Assembly: GCF_004331735.1 (NCBI RefSeq)
Contig: NZ_SJSO01000024.1
Span: forward strand, 1-64,000
Length of the DNA: 64,000 nucleotides
Source of the DNA: Pedobacter psychrodurus
Lineage (GTDB): Bacteria; Bacteroidota; Bacteroidia; Sphingobacteriales; Sphingobacteriaceae
Reading direction: 5' to 3'
Both the position numbers and the translations under genes were made by a program. The notes below the pieces were generated by a model that was given only the letters and a program-made list of their open reading frames with translations, ran no database searches and was not told the origin of the DNA. Positions 42,010 through 51,184 of this stretch are shown one piece after another (within the stretch, counting starts at the first letter, position 1; every line of letters starts with the position of its first letter).

Positions 42010-44484
42010 TTATTTACCGGCTAACTTATCAGCAAGCATTTTCATGTAAAAACCCCCCACCACACTGCGGGCTTTAAAGTTATCGCGGATACCGGTATTT
42101 GAATCATAAAAATCGTTCAAAGGCACTCTCGATTCGGTTTCAATAGCATGCTTGTAAACGGGATGAACCAAAGCCTCGAATTCTCTTTGTGTTGGTGCAA
42201 AAGTAGCGGTCCACAAAATCCAGTCATTTTTAGTGTAGGCCTTTCTGCTATCCAAGGGAATACCATATTTATTTTGTTTAGTCAGGTAATATTTGGTTTC
42301 TGTTTCATATATTTTTTGTGGAAACAGGTTTAACTTCAGCACCTTATCCCAAACCAGGTTATACTTTTGGCTCCAGGTATTTTTATTATCAAAAGTTAAG
42401 GCGTAGTGATCGCCAGCATCGGCCATTTCTATCCATTTTGGCACCATACTTTCGGCAATAGTCCTATATTTTTTAGCTACATCATCATAACCTAAGGTTT
42501 GCGCCATCTGCGCATAACAGGCAATACCTACAATCGCTTTTACCGATAAGTTGGCATTACGGGCCAGGTGACCAGCAAAATCATCGGTACATAATTGTGT
42601 TTTTGGATCTAATCCCTCTTTCGTTAAATAATCAACCCAGGTGGTTAAGGTTTTCCAATGTGCTTTGGCATAATCGGCATTTCCCTGTGCTTTGGCAATT
42701 GCAGCAGTTAAAATAATCATGTTACCCGATTCTTCAACCGGCATTGGCTCACCATAAGTTTGTCCGTTTGCTAATGGGTAAGTTCCCAGGTCATGAGCTG
42801 CCCAAGGGTGAGGATATTTTCCGCTTTCGCTGAAATAGAAAATACCGTTCAACATGCCCTGTAATAACTCGGGGTTATAAATCAGGTACAATGGTGCCGA
42901 AGGGTAAGTTACATCGACGGTGTTGATGAAACCACCACTGTTGTTTTCTTTAGATAACCATAAAATTTCACCTTGCGGGCTCTTTACCAAAGTATGTGCA
43001 GCAATGCTCTGGCGATAACCTAAAACACATAAATCGGCGTATTCTTTACCACCCGATTTTAAGGCATCGGAATATAAAGTTTTGTTAAAAGCCTCGCACT
43101 TTTGAATCACGGTTTTGTACTCGTCTGCAGCAGCAGTTAATTGACCTTCGATGGTTTCCTTACCTGAAGTATTCCACCACGGCCTTAAATTTTTGTTAAA
43201 GTATTGAACGGAATAAATTTCATCATAGCCTAGTTCAACGTATTTTTCTACCGCAGCTTTACCTACTGTTCCAAAAGGGATAACGGTATTTAATGCGAGC
43301 ATTTTGCCCTGTTTAGCAGTTGAAGCCGAATTGCCTTTTCTAAAAGCATCGGCAGCGTCTTTTTCGGCCGTTACAAACTGGATGGCATTGCTTGTTTTTG
43401 GCGCAGCCACATAAAAGTAACCCCAATCGATCCGCATGTCATCACTTGCTTTTTGAAGAACTGGCTGTTCTACTGTGCCTGTTTTTAATACTGATAATTT
43501 AACAGTACTATATTTGCTTGCCGTAACTTCTTGTGTAGGACGATAAACCGCAATGTTTGATGATGCACTGAGGTATACTTTTACCTGGTGTGTTTTACCG
43601 TCATTTGCTTTTACCTGATAGGAAACATAAGAAACCGGACGTGCAAATAAACCCAAATCGTTCATTAACAAGGGAGAGGTAAAGGTTAATTTTAGATCTA
43701 TTTTGCCGCAAGTGAAGTTGTAAATAGTCTGCGTAGCATTAATATCAACACTTTTTTGCCTGGCTACCTGTACTTTTTCGGCATTATCTTTTAACCGATC
43801 TACCAAACCAAAATCGAGGAAGCGACCACCAGCGGTATTAATGAGGTGGATGGCAATTACATTCGATCCGGCTTTTAAAGCACTTTTATCGCTATTACTT
43901 AGGGCAATATATTGGAAATTATTGGTCCAGCCTTCTTTGGTGTAAATTTTCTTCCCGTTTAAGTAAACCTCAATATTATCATCGTGATTGATCTTTAAAA
44001 ACAATTCGTTTATTGATGCGGGGTTAGCTATGTTAAAGGTTCTTCTTACCCAGATATCGTGCGATTTCCATAATGTTTTTACATTTTTGGCATCATCTCC
44101 TATTGGTGCATTACCTGCTTGCCAGTTGCTGGCCGTGTAGTTTGCAGCTTTCCAATCGCCCTGAGGTTCGGTTTCTGTATATTTTACTTCGTAACCATTT
44201 TCATCTGAAGCAGGTACAACCGTTTTGTAGGTAGTGGTTTCTTTACCTAAAAAGCGATAAATACCACCATCAACATTAATCATTCCTAAAAGAGAATGAT
44301 CGGCACCCGTCCAATGCTGGGTAGAAGATTCGTTTAATTTATCAGTATTAGACCAAATACTAAAATAGGTATTGTGCGTAATTAAGGGATAAGCCGGGGC
44401 TTTTCGCTCCTGGGCCTTTAGCAAACCGCCTACAAACATGCAGCCCAGTATGCCTAAGAATTTTAAAGTGTTGGTTTTGTTCAT
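42010..44484 (-). CDS. DUF4965/GtaA-like secreted protein with inserted jelly-roll domain
   Basis: The start is set at 44484 (MNKTNTLKFLGILGC), giving 824 residues with a signal peptide; the frame runs on upstream for 43 codons, but these cover the promoter and operator. The order is a DUF4964-type opening (APAYPLITHNTYFSIWSNTDKL near 30-50), a galactose-binding-like insert (about 95-230, DIWVRRTFNI, IEVYLNGKKIY, GRFLDFGLVDRL), a DUF5127 part, and DUF4965/DUF1793 with TDDFAGHLARNANLSVKAIVGI. Fungal relatives were described as glutaminase A, but many bacterial members lie in glycan loci, so the activity is open. It has its own promoter and the same operator type as the large operon upstream. 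Confidence 0.82.
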   Translation of the reverse strand: MNKTNTLKFLGILGCMFVGGLLKAQERKAPAYPLITHNTYFSIWSNTDKLNESSTQHWTGADHSLLGMINVDGGIYRFLGKETTTYKTVVPASDENGYEVKYTETEPQGDWKAANYTASNWQAGNAPIGDDAKNVKTLWKSHDIWVRRTFNIANPASINELFLKINHDDNIEVYLNGKKIYTKEGWTNNFQYIALSNSDKSALKAGSNVIAIHLINTAGGRFLDFGLVDRLKDNAEKVQVARQKSVDINATQTIYNFTCGKIDLKLTFTSPLLMNDLGLFARPVSYVSYQVKANDGKTHQVKVYLSASSNIAVYRPTQEVTASKYSTVKLSVLKTGTVEQPVLQKASDDMRIDWGYFYVAAPKTSNAIQFVTAEKDAADAFRKGNSASTAKQGKMLALNTVIPFGTVGKAAVEKYVELGYDEIYSVQYFNKNLRPWWNTSGKETIEGQLTAAADEYKTVIQKCEAFNKTLYSDALKSGGKEYADLCVLGYRQSIAAHTLVKSPQGEILWLSKENNSGGFINTVDVTYPSAPLYLIYNPELLQGMLNGIFYFSESGKYPHPWAAHDLGTYPLANGQTYGEPMPVEESGNMIILTAAIAKAQGNADYAKAHWKTLTTWVDYLTKEGLDPKTQLCTDDFAGHLARNANLSVKAIVGIACYAQMAQTLGYDDVAKKYRTIAESMVPKWIEMADAGDHYALTFDNKNTWSQKYNLVWDKVLKLNLFPQKIYETETKYYLTKQNKYGIPLDSRKAYTKNDWILWTATFAPTQREFEALVHPVYKHAIETESRVPLNDFYDSNTGIRDNFKARSVVGGFYMKMLADKLAGK

Positions 44485-44535
44485 AATTTGTGTGTGTATT
44501 GAAATCTGATTTATATTCTGGTTAGATTTAACGCT

Positions 44536-44580
44536 AGTTAAACGTTTTACTAAAGTATAAATATAATTTACTTTTTGCAA
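44536..44580 (-). promoter_or_regulatory. Promoter and operator of the DUF4965 gene
   Basis: The imperfect palindrome AGTTAAACGTTTTACT at 44536-44551 (central CG) overlaps a -7-like TACTTTAG (minus strand, 44557-44550). A TTG at 44578-44580 lies 20 bases further upstream as a possible -33 element. The start codon is 52 bases downstream. An operator on top of the core promoter suggests repression. Confidence 0.6.
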
Positions 44581-44628
44581 GGGATGGCGGTTTTTTAATT
44601 GTCTAAATGACATTTAAAATTAAACCTT

Positions 44629-44663
44629 CAAAAAAATACATGAAGTGATTAAGCTCCATGTAT
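44629..44663 (-). terminator. Terminator of the large locus D operon
   Basis: Minus strand ATACATGGAG and CTTCATGTAT pair over ten positions (one G-T), followed by seven T. It lies 32-66 bases past the stop codon at 44695 and separates the operon from the DUF4965 gene. Confidence 0.85.
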
Positions 44664-44694
44664 CTTTCAAATTGTGCATAACACCTATAATAAA

Positions 44695-45540
44695 CTAAGG
44701 TTGTTTTTTGTTGATTGTCCACTCGCCCAATTGAAACACGCGGCTTCCTCTGTTCGATTTGATGTAAAGGCGATAAAACTTATAAGCAACATAATTATCG
44801 AAGTGGAAAAGTTTAGTTTGTTTTCTACTCGGACCATCATTTGTATTCTCCCAAGGGCATACCGTAACCGTATGTAAATCGGTATACTGGATACCATCTA
44901 ACGAGCCCTGCAAAATCCAGAACCTTGGATCGCGGTCTGCGGCATCATTACCAGAGGTTAATGTATACGCGCCCACTATCTGTGGAGTATTTAGCTCGAA
45001 GGTACATTTTTGTGTACCATCGAAACCAGCTTGTAGGAATTTTGTATTTATATCCTGATCAACCAGTTTTTTGGAGCCTTCGCCAGAATCGGCACCTGCG
45101 CCAGCCTCCAGGTTAACTGAAAATTTACCACCAATGGTTTTCATGTAATTTTCGCCACAAATGGAGTAATTTATTGTCGGATCGACCACACTAAGCATCA
45201 CTTCTTTTGCTGCAGTATAACCCTGGCCATTTCTTGTAGTTAAGGTTACCTTATATTTTCCAGGGAAACGGTAAGTATGCTTTGGGTTTACCTCAACAGA
45301 GGTACTGTCATCGCCAAATTGCCACAATAAACCTTTATAATTTGTAGCGCTTCCGGTAAACTGGTACTCTAAAAATTTCAATGTATCGGGTTTTACAAAG
45401 GTAAAACCAGCCGTAGGCTTTGGTTCTTCCACCTCTGGAACAATCTCTACGGTTTCACTTTTTTTACATTTCACCATTAATACCACAATTAGTAGTAAAA
45501 GTGAGCATATACCCAATAATCTTTTCATATTACTTTTCAT
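44695..45540 (-). CDS. Lipoprotein with PKD and F5/8 type C domains (locus D)
   Basis: The 281-residue lipoprotein has a leader ending in MVKCKKSE (an ATG at 45528 is an equally possible start), a PKD domain (about 42-120, with LLWQFGDDSTSVEVNPKHTY and FPGKYKVTLT), and a C-terminal discoidin-like F5/8 type C domain (about 140-278, with DQDINTKFL, YTLTSGNDAADRDPRFW, LQGSLDGIQYTDLH, FQLGEWTI). Both are non-catalytic binding modules. The C-terminal domain is closely similar to that of the fasciclin protein at 57017. It is the last gene of the operon, so it is probably a surface glycan-binding protein. Confidence 0.85.
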   Translation of the reverse strand: MKSNMKRLLGICSLLLLIVVLMVKCKKSETVEIVPEVEEPKPTAGFTFVKPDTLKFLEYQFTGSATNYKGLLWQFGDDSTSVEVNPKHTYRFPGKYKVTLTTRNGQGYTAAKEVMLSVVDPTINYSICGENYMKTIGGKFSVNLEAGAGADSGEGSKKLVDQDINTKFLQAGFDGTQKCTFELNTPQIVGAYTLTSGNDAADRDPRFWILQGSLDGIQYTDLHTVTVCPWENTNDGPSRKQTKLFHFDNYVAYKFYRLYIKSNRGSRVFQLGEWTINKKQP

Positions 45541-45552
45541 ATCTATTCAAGT

Positions 45553-46995
45553 TTAAGGAGTTGGAAATAATTGTGTTCTTGGTACGGCACGTTTACCTGT
45601 TATACCTGCCGATGGAACTTCATATTCGAGATATGCTTGTTGCCCGCCAACATTTTCGCGGTGATGTGCTTCAATTTTATATCTGATACCACGTTCTAAA
45701 CGGATGGTTGCTTTTCGCTCTGGTTTATCCCACTGTGTGGTATAATCGTCGATGATGGCTTTTCCATTAATAAATAATCGCGATCCATCATCCCAACGGG
45801 TTTGATAGAAAACATAATCGCCCCTTACTGGTGCCAGGAACTCGCCAACCCATTTGGTAGCGAAATTATCTCTACTCAAAGAAGCGCCAGCAGTGTTTTT
45901 TACATTATCTGGCCAACCATCGCCCCCGAATTCGATTGTACCATCTACGCGGGTTGCAAAAGGCTCACGCCCGTCATCTGGTGCCAATTGTGTATTGGTG
46001 TAATATTTAGCAATTAAACCTGTTCCTTTTCCAATAATTGGCGAATTGTTATCCAGGTTTACATTGGGATCAATCACCACAATTACTTTTCCTTTTGTAG
46101 GATGGATAACATGGTTGGTATTATCGCTAAGGCTTAAGGCAAAAGCGAATTTTTTATTGGCCACAATGTTTGCATCGAACACAGGCCAAGGAATAGATAA
46201 CCTCACCGTGGCATTCGTCGCGCCTGTATTAAATCTCACCAAAGTATCGATGGTAAAATCTTTTGCAGCCAGGTGGATCACATTACTGAGTGTTCCTGCC
46301 GACAATAAAGTTGCAATGGTATCTATATTATCCTTAATTTTTACGTTAAAGGCTGTAGAAGGTGCATTATCTAAACTGATAATGAGTGGAATCGTAACCC
46401 CAGCAGGTCCAACCTGATAATTAGGTCCTTGAGTTACATTATAAATACCCCCACCCTCAAAATTTAAAAAATGGATGTCGGTAGATTTTAATAATTCTTC
46501 GGTATTGATGATGACCAGGATATTCGATTTACCATTGGCAATTTTATTGCCTTTACCCGGCGCTGAAAGTTTTAAGGCAAAAACCACTTTCTTACCAAAA
46601 TAACGCTCCAATACCGAGCGGCGAACAATGGCTATTCCTTCTGCATTATCTGTTCCGTACGATACATTAATTACGTTTGGATATTCTACAGCCGATGAGG
46701 GCATAAGTACAGCATTGGTTAAACCACCAGTATTAATTAATTGTGTTACGGTATCATTATTTAAGGTTAACCCTACCTGAAAAGCTTCTTCAGCTGCTCC
46801 TGAGAGCGAAATTTTGAAGGGAACTTTAACAAACTGGTTATCTATTGATACATTGCCCACAACAATTCCTTCGCCAGTAATACTTTTGCTTGCCGTAGGT
46901 GGTAGATCCAAATCGTCTATTTGAGATTCTTTACAAGAATAGGCAACAATCATGATTGTTAAGCCCATTAATACGGTGTATATAATTTTTTTCAT
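45553..46995 (-). CDS. PA14-domain lipoprotein with two N-terminal DUF1735-like domains (locus D)
   Basis: The 480-residue lipoprotein (IVAYSCKESQ) contains two similar beta-rich segments (about 40-170 and 175-315), each with a pattern like VPFKISLSGAAEEAFQVGL...VVFALKLS, resembling DUF1735 or Calx-like repeats. A PA14 domain follows (about 325-465, GLIAKYYTNTQL, FLAPVRGDYVFYQTRWDDGSRLFINGKAIID). PA14 domains bind carbohydrate in many enzymes and adhesins. No catalytic domain is seen. It is probably exposed on the cell surface as part of the locus D set. Confidence 0.82.
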   Translation of the reverse strand: MKKIIYTVLMGLTIMIVAYSCKESQIDDLDLPPTASKSITGEGIVVGNVSIDNQFVKVPFKISLSGAAEEAFQVGLTLNNDTVTQLINTGGLTNAVLMPSSAVEYPNVINVSYGTDNAEGIAIVRRSVLERYFGKKVVFALKLSAPGKGNKIANGKSNILVIINTEELLKSTDIHFLNFEGGGIYNVTQGPNYQVGPAGVTIPLIISLDNAPSTAFNVKIKDNIDTIATLLSAGTLSNVIHLAAKDFTIDTLVRFNTGATNATVRLSIPWPVFDANIVANKKFAFALSLSDNTNHVIHPTKGKVIVVIDPNVNLDNNSPIIGKGTGLIAKYYTNTQLAPDDGREPFATRVDGTIEFGGDGWPDNVKNTAGASLSRDNFATKWVGEFLAPVRGDYVFYQTRWDDGSRLFINGKAIIDDYTTQWDKPERKATIRLERGIRYKIEAHHRENVGGQQAYLEYEVPSAGITGKRAVPRTQLFPTP

Positions 46996-47025
46996 TTTCG
47001 ATATTTAAATTATCAATATTCTTGT

Positions 47026-48729
47026 TTATTGGTCTAACCAAACCCTACCATCAAGGGCCCATTGCTGGTTATTGGCAATTTTTAGCCAGTTAACCATTTG
47101 CGCTGGTATATCTGCTGTTTGGGGAACCAAAAGCGCTAAAGAGCTGGTTGAAGGTGGACAGATTAAATCGTTAAAATTTTCCCAAACGTATGGTCCCTGT
47201 AATTTAAAATCGCGGGCCTGTGAAGAAAGATCGATCATCTTATCGCCATTGCCATCGGTAGCTGGCCAGTAACCTACCAAAAAGTTGTAAGAAGGATGAC
47301 TTTGATCGATGGATGTTTCGCAAGAATATTGCTCAATTACACCATCTGGTACAGCTAGTTTAAAGAAACGGATATCAGTTACATAATAATCAGGCTCTCC
47401 ATGCCCCTGGCCATTTAAATAACCCAGTTTCAGTGCGTTTGCATTGGCTAAAGAACCCGATCCGGTGATTTCTAACTCGTTGTTAAATTTTCCGTTGGTA
47501 TAGGTGCGGATAAACCTTTGGTTACCGCGTTGTTCTAATTTAACCGAAAGATTTTCCCATCTGCCCTGAACAATATCTGCGCCTCTACATTGACGATAAT
47601 CGCCATCTTTTGTGCCTCTCCATTCGAAATACCAATAACGGTCTTCTAAATAAATAACCCAACCCACACCTGGGTGCCCGCTAGACCACTCGTTTCTTTT
47701 ACCCAAAATACTAGGGTATGAGATCTGCTCTCTGTTCTTTTTAACTTTAAGCTCGATGGTCATTTTAGTGGTATCGTCTATATTGTAAACAGTTGCATCT
47801 TCACTGGCCACTTCTGCCCTAATGGCTGTACCGGTCATTTTTACGGTTTTGCCCAAATACCTGTTACCGGTAAAAGGCTTTACCAGAATCCGTTTATTAT
47901 AAGCATCGCTATAGTAAATGATAAAAGCATTGTTTGCCGGTTTACTAAAAATGGTTTGATCATCGGTATTGGGCGGAAGTGTAAATGCACCGCCATCGCT
48001 CGAAGCGATAATAACCAGCCAATCTTCGTTAACATAATTAGGCCGTTTTTTTAATGCAGCCATAATCTCACCCACTCCAGTATCAAATTTTTCTATTGCC
48101 AATTTATAGTTCGGGGATGAATTGTCGTAACCATATTGGACACCAGCTTTATCCACATCGGTAAAATGGCCTAAAATTACTGAGGCCGTATCGGTGTTTA
48201 AATCGTTAATTACCGCAGCTTTAACCAGATCATCGCTGCTTACCAAAGTGCTGATATCTGCACCTGTTGTTAATGATTTAAAAACGGTAGATGAGGTATG
48301 TGCCACAATTTTGGTCTGCGGCCTGCTCTCTTTAATTCTTTTGAATATTACAGGGTAATTCTGCAGGTTGTTATTGGTCAGGTTATCATCATTTACCAGG
48401 TGTTTCGCCTTTTTCACCCCAGTTAACATGCTTGCCCAGTTACTGGCATTCTGCGTGGCATCGGGTTCGTTTAAGCTTACCCAGCTGTAAACTGAATGTG
48501 GTAAAAGCGCCGTAATATTTGGGATATTAGCAGCTGCTACCGATTGTCCCCTTGCTCCATCAACAACCAAGTATAAAATCTTACGACTTCCGTACCTTAC
48601 TTTTGTGGTATCGGTACCGTCTTTATCTATAAGTTTTCTATCGAAATCTTTATTGCAGGAAAATATGGCTGTTGTAATTACTGTGGCCATTAAACCCAGC
48701 AGTAATTTATATTTTTTCGTCATGCTCAT
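47026..48729 (-). CDS. DUF4983-like lipoprotein: alkaline-phosphatase-fold domain plus LamG-like domain
   Basis: The 567-residue lipoprotein (TTAIFSCNKDFD) opens with a type I phosphodiesterase / alkaline-phosphatase-fold region (about 45-290: ILYLVVDGARGQS, ASNWASMLTGV, LGHFTDVDKAGVQYGY, WLVIIASSDGG). The metal-binding residues of active relatives look changed: the usual Asp-His pair before Gly-Gly reads Ser-Asp, and the second His of the DxxxH motif is Val. A concanavalin-like part (about 320-460, YWYFEWRGTKDG, GRWENLSVKLEQ) and a C-terminal DUF4983-type region follow. It may have become a binding protein. The family name is from memory. Confidence 0.75.
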   Translation of the reverse strand: MSMTKKYKLLLGLMATVITTAIFSCNKDFDRKLIDKDGTDTTKVRYGSRKILYLVVDGARGQSVAAANIPNITALLPHSVYSWVSLNEPDATQNASNWASMLTGVKKAKHLVNDDNLTNNNLQNYPVIFKRIKESRPQTKIVAHTSSTVFKSLTTGADISTLVSSDDLVKAAVINDLNTDTASVILGHFTDVDKAGVQYGYDNSSPNYKLAIEKFDTGVGEIMAALKKRPNYVNEDWLVIIASSDGGAFTLPPNTDDQTIFSKPANNAFIIYYSDAYNKRILVKPFTGNRYLGKTVKMTGTAIRAEVASEDATVYNIDDTTKMTIELKVKKNREQISYPSILGKRNEWSSGHPGVGWVIYLEDRYWYFEWRGTKDGDYRQCRGADIVQGRWENLSVKLEQRGNQRFIRTYTNGKFNNELEITGSGSLANANALKLGYLNGQGHGEPDYYVTDIRFFKLAVPDGVIEQYSCETSIDQSHPSYNFLVGYWPATDGNGDKMIDLSSQARDFKLQGPYVWENFNDLICPPSTSSLALLVPQTADIPAQMVNWLKIANNQQWALDGRVWLDQ

Positions 48730-48759
48730 CTTAATTTATATTTAATTGGCTTCTGGTTA

Positions 48760-50379
48760 TTATTCGATAGTTACCCTAACGATGTTATAGAAAGGTTGGT
48801 TATCAAAGCGGCTAAAACCTCCGATTAATAACAGTGCTTTTTTGCCATCTGCAGATTTCGTTTCAATCACATCAGAAAGGCCTCCTGAAAATGGTCCGGT
48901 AGCATTATATCCAGGGGCAAGCAACCCTGCTGGTGTAAGCACCATAAAACCGTTTCTGGTTACGTTATTATACTTTTTAAAACCACCACTTACTACGATT
49001 AATCCTCCCGAAATCTGGCGAGCAAAATAAGGGTAGCCGCCTTCAAAGAATTTAGCAGTAAAAGATTCATCCAGGCTGCCATCTTCATTAATTAGTGCCA
49101 TCCCATTTACCGGTTTACCGTTGTATTTTGTAAAGGCGCCCGTAATCAAGTATTTCCTGGTGGTAGCATTATAGGTAAGTGATGTTATTCCATTATCTAC
49201 GCCACTACCCGGGTTAAAGCTTGCATCTTTAGTGCCATTGGCATTTAACCTTAAAATACGTACTGCTGGTTGATCATCGAAGGTGCTGAAGTTTCCAAAT
49301 ACCATCAATTTTTCGAGGTTGGCTGCATCGGTATGCATATAGGTATCAATAGGGCCATTTGCACTCACATTACCTTTATTGGTTGCGGTATTAAAACGAT
49401 AGGTCTTATCTAATGAACCATCTAAATTGAACCTTAAAATCTGGCGGATTTCGGTACTATCCAGAATTACGGTATCTCTGCTAAAGTCGTAATTGTCTTT
49501 ATCGTAAGTTCTTTTTACGTAATACCTAAAGTTACCCGTGGCTAAAATTTTGCCTTGATGTGGGTAAATTCGATTAATGTATTCGTTGGTACCGCCGTTA
49601 AATTTAGGGAACCATTTTTGGGTAACCGTATCGGTTAAGGTTGGTTTACGCTTGGTTTGGATTTTAATGGTATCAATAGCCCCGTTTGGATACAAACTGG
49701 TTATATTACTGATATTTTCTGAACGCTGATTATAACCGCTAAATCCACCGGCGATGATAAAACGGCCACCAATTTCTATTACTCTTGATAGCGAGCCATT
49801 TGCGCCTCTACCCGTTCTAAAAGTACGGTCGTAATCGCCATCTAAAGAGGTTCTGGCAATTCTATTAATTGGTGTGATTAACCCTTTATTATCGTAGTTA
49901 TTAAAACCACCAAGTACAAGTGCCCTTCCATCAAGCATTTCGTAAAACTGACTTACGTAGCCATTTGTGCCGGCTGTTGCCTTAAAAGTGATATCGTTTT
50001 TGATCAGACCTGACACAATAAACTGCGGACCTAAAATCAACTGATCGCCAATAGCGATTGAGGTGATTCCAGTACTTCCGGCTTCTGGAACCTTAACCAC
50101 AATAGTAGATTCGGTAACGCTAAGCACTTCTGCTTTTTCGCCGTTAAACATAAACGTTAACTTATCTTTAAAGGGCAGTAAACCTTTTACCTGTACGGTT
50201 ACGGTGGTACCTACAATCCCTTCTGATGGAACAGGCAATAAAGTTTGGCTAATGGTTATACCCAGTGGTGCTTTACCATCTGCATATGGATCTGCGCCCA
50301 ATTCTTCTTCTTGCTTACATCCCTGTATAACTAAGGAGCATAGAAAAAATACGATTAGCATGTATTTTATTTTTTTCAT
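48760..50379 (-). CDS. IPT/TIG plus beta-propeller lipoprotein, DUF5008-like (locus D)
   Basis: The 539-residue lipoprotein (LVIQGCKQEEE) has an IPT/TIG-like Ig domain (about 40-120) and then several repeats of the type GGFxxYxxxxxxxI.RL..DGSLDxxF, as in the DUF5122 (delta-60) beta-propeller: ALVLGGFNNYDNK, FIIAGGFSGYNQR, LMVFGNFSTFDDQ, YLITGAFTKYNGK, LIVVSGGFKKYNN, LLLIGGFSRFDNQ. Such propellers offer a binding face. The name DUF5008 is recalled, not checked. It is tightly packed in the operon and has no visible catalytic site. Confidence 0.8.
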   Translation of the reverse strand: MKKIKYMLIVFFLCSLVIQGCKQEEELGADPYADGKAPLGITISQTLLPVPSEGIVGTTVTVQVKGLLPFKDKLTFMFNGEKAEVLSVTESTIVVKVPEAGSTGITSIAIGDQLILGPQFIVSGLIKNDITFKATAGTNGYVSQFYEMLDGRALVLGGFNNYDNKGLITPINRIARTSLDGDYDRTFRTGRGANGSLSRVIEIGGRFIIAGGFSGYNQRSENISNITSLYPNGAIDTIKIQTKRKPTLTDTVTQKWFPKFNGGTNEYINRIYPHQGKILATGNFRYYVKRTYDKDNYDFSRDTVILDSTEIRQILRFNLDGSLDKTYRFNTATNKGNVSANGPIDTYMHTDAANLEKLMVFGNFSTFDDQPAVRILRLNANGTKDASFNPGSGVDNGITSLTYNATTRKYLITGAFTKYNGKPVNGMALINEDGSLDESFTAKFFEGGYPYFARQISGGLIVVSGGFKKYNNVTRNGFMVLTPAGLLAPGYNATGPFSGGLSDVIETKSADGKKALLLIGGFSRFDNQPFYNIVRVTIE

Positions 50380-50410
50380 GATTCTATTCTTTTAAATTAT
50401 AACAGGCTAA

Positions 50411-51160
50411 TTATTTATTACTTGGTGTTAACCCAGTGTTATATACATCATTAAAAAACTCATATAAATTGAAACCCAGGTATGCGCCCTGGTGCCTTAA
50501 CGAGTGCACCATTCCGTTGGTTGGTTTAATATCAGATGATGCTACATAATTTGGGTACCAGTTATCGTTAGGTTTTGATACATCGGGGATATAAGAGAGC
50601 ACAAGCTGCCTGTAACCAATATATTTAATTCCGTTGGCATCATAAAAAACTACCCCAATGTTGGCTACGTCGTTATTGTAATCGTAGTGCAGGGCGCCTG
50701 GATAAATACTTCTCAGGTTCAGATCTATCTGTGGATAATCTTTTAACATGTTTACCCCTTTAAACATATAACGTTGCAGGTATTTCCGCCAAATGGCCGG
50801 ACTGATCTGATCGAGGGTTTTTACTGTATCTCTTCCCGATTCATAAAGTAATTGATTTAACGATTCGAACTTTGGATTTCTATCTCTTTCGTTGGTGTGA
50901 ATATTGCCGATCGTTTTTCTCACTACGTCATCATCAAAAGCAAAAAAAGTGAAATTCTCTGAACTAAACTGTTGTTCTATACCGGCCAGTTTTACAATTT
51001 GGGCCACCGTATCAAAAGGAACTTTTTTGGCCTGTAGGTACTGCATCATATTCCCGTCAAACTCTGCCTTCGCCTTACCTCCATCTATATAATACTCATC
51101 ACGCTTACAGGCATTTAAAACAAGTAAAAGTGCTGCACATGCAATAATTAGCTTTTTCAT
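50411..51160 (-). CDS. Fasciclin-domain lipoprotein (locus D, second set)
   Basis: The 249-residue lipoprotein (LLLVLNACKRDE) has one FAS1-like domain (about 35-230) with NFTFFAFDDDVVRK, YLQRYMFKGVN and the closing TNGMVHSLRHQ. It follows SusD by 24 bases, as in locus A and in the first set of locus D. No DUF5007-like gene follows it; the propeller gene stands there instead. Confidence 0.85.
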   Translation of the reverse strand: MKKLIIACAALLLVLNACKRDEYYIDGGKAKAEFDGNMMQYLQAKKVPFDTVAQIVKLAGIEQQFSSENFTFFAFDDDVVRKTIGNIHTNERDRNPKFESLNQLLYESGRDTVKTLDQISPAIWRKYLQRYMFKGVNMLKDYPQIDLNLRSIYPGALHYDYNNDVANIGVVFYDANGIKYIGYRQLVLSYIPDVSKPNDNWYPNYVASSDIKPTNGMVHSLRHQGAYLGFNLYEFFNDVYNTGLTPSNK

Positions 51161-51184
51161 ATCTTGTATAATTTCTATTTAAAA

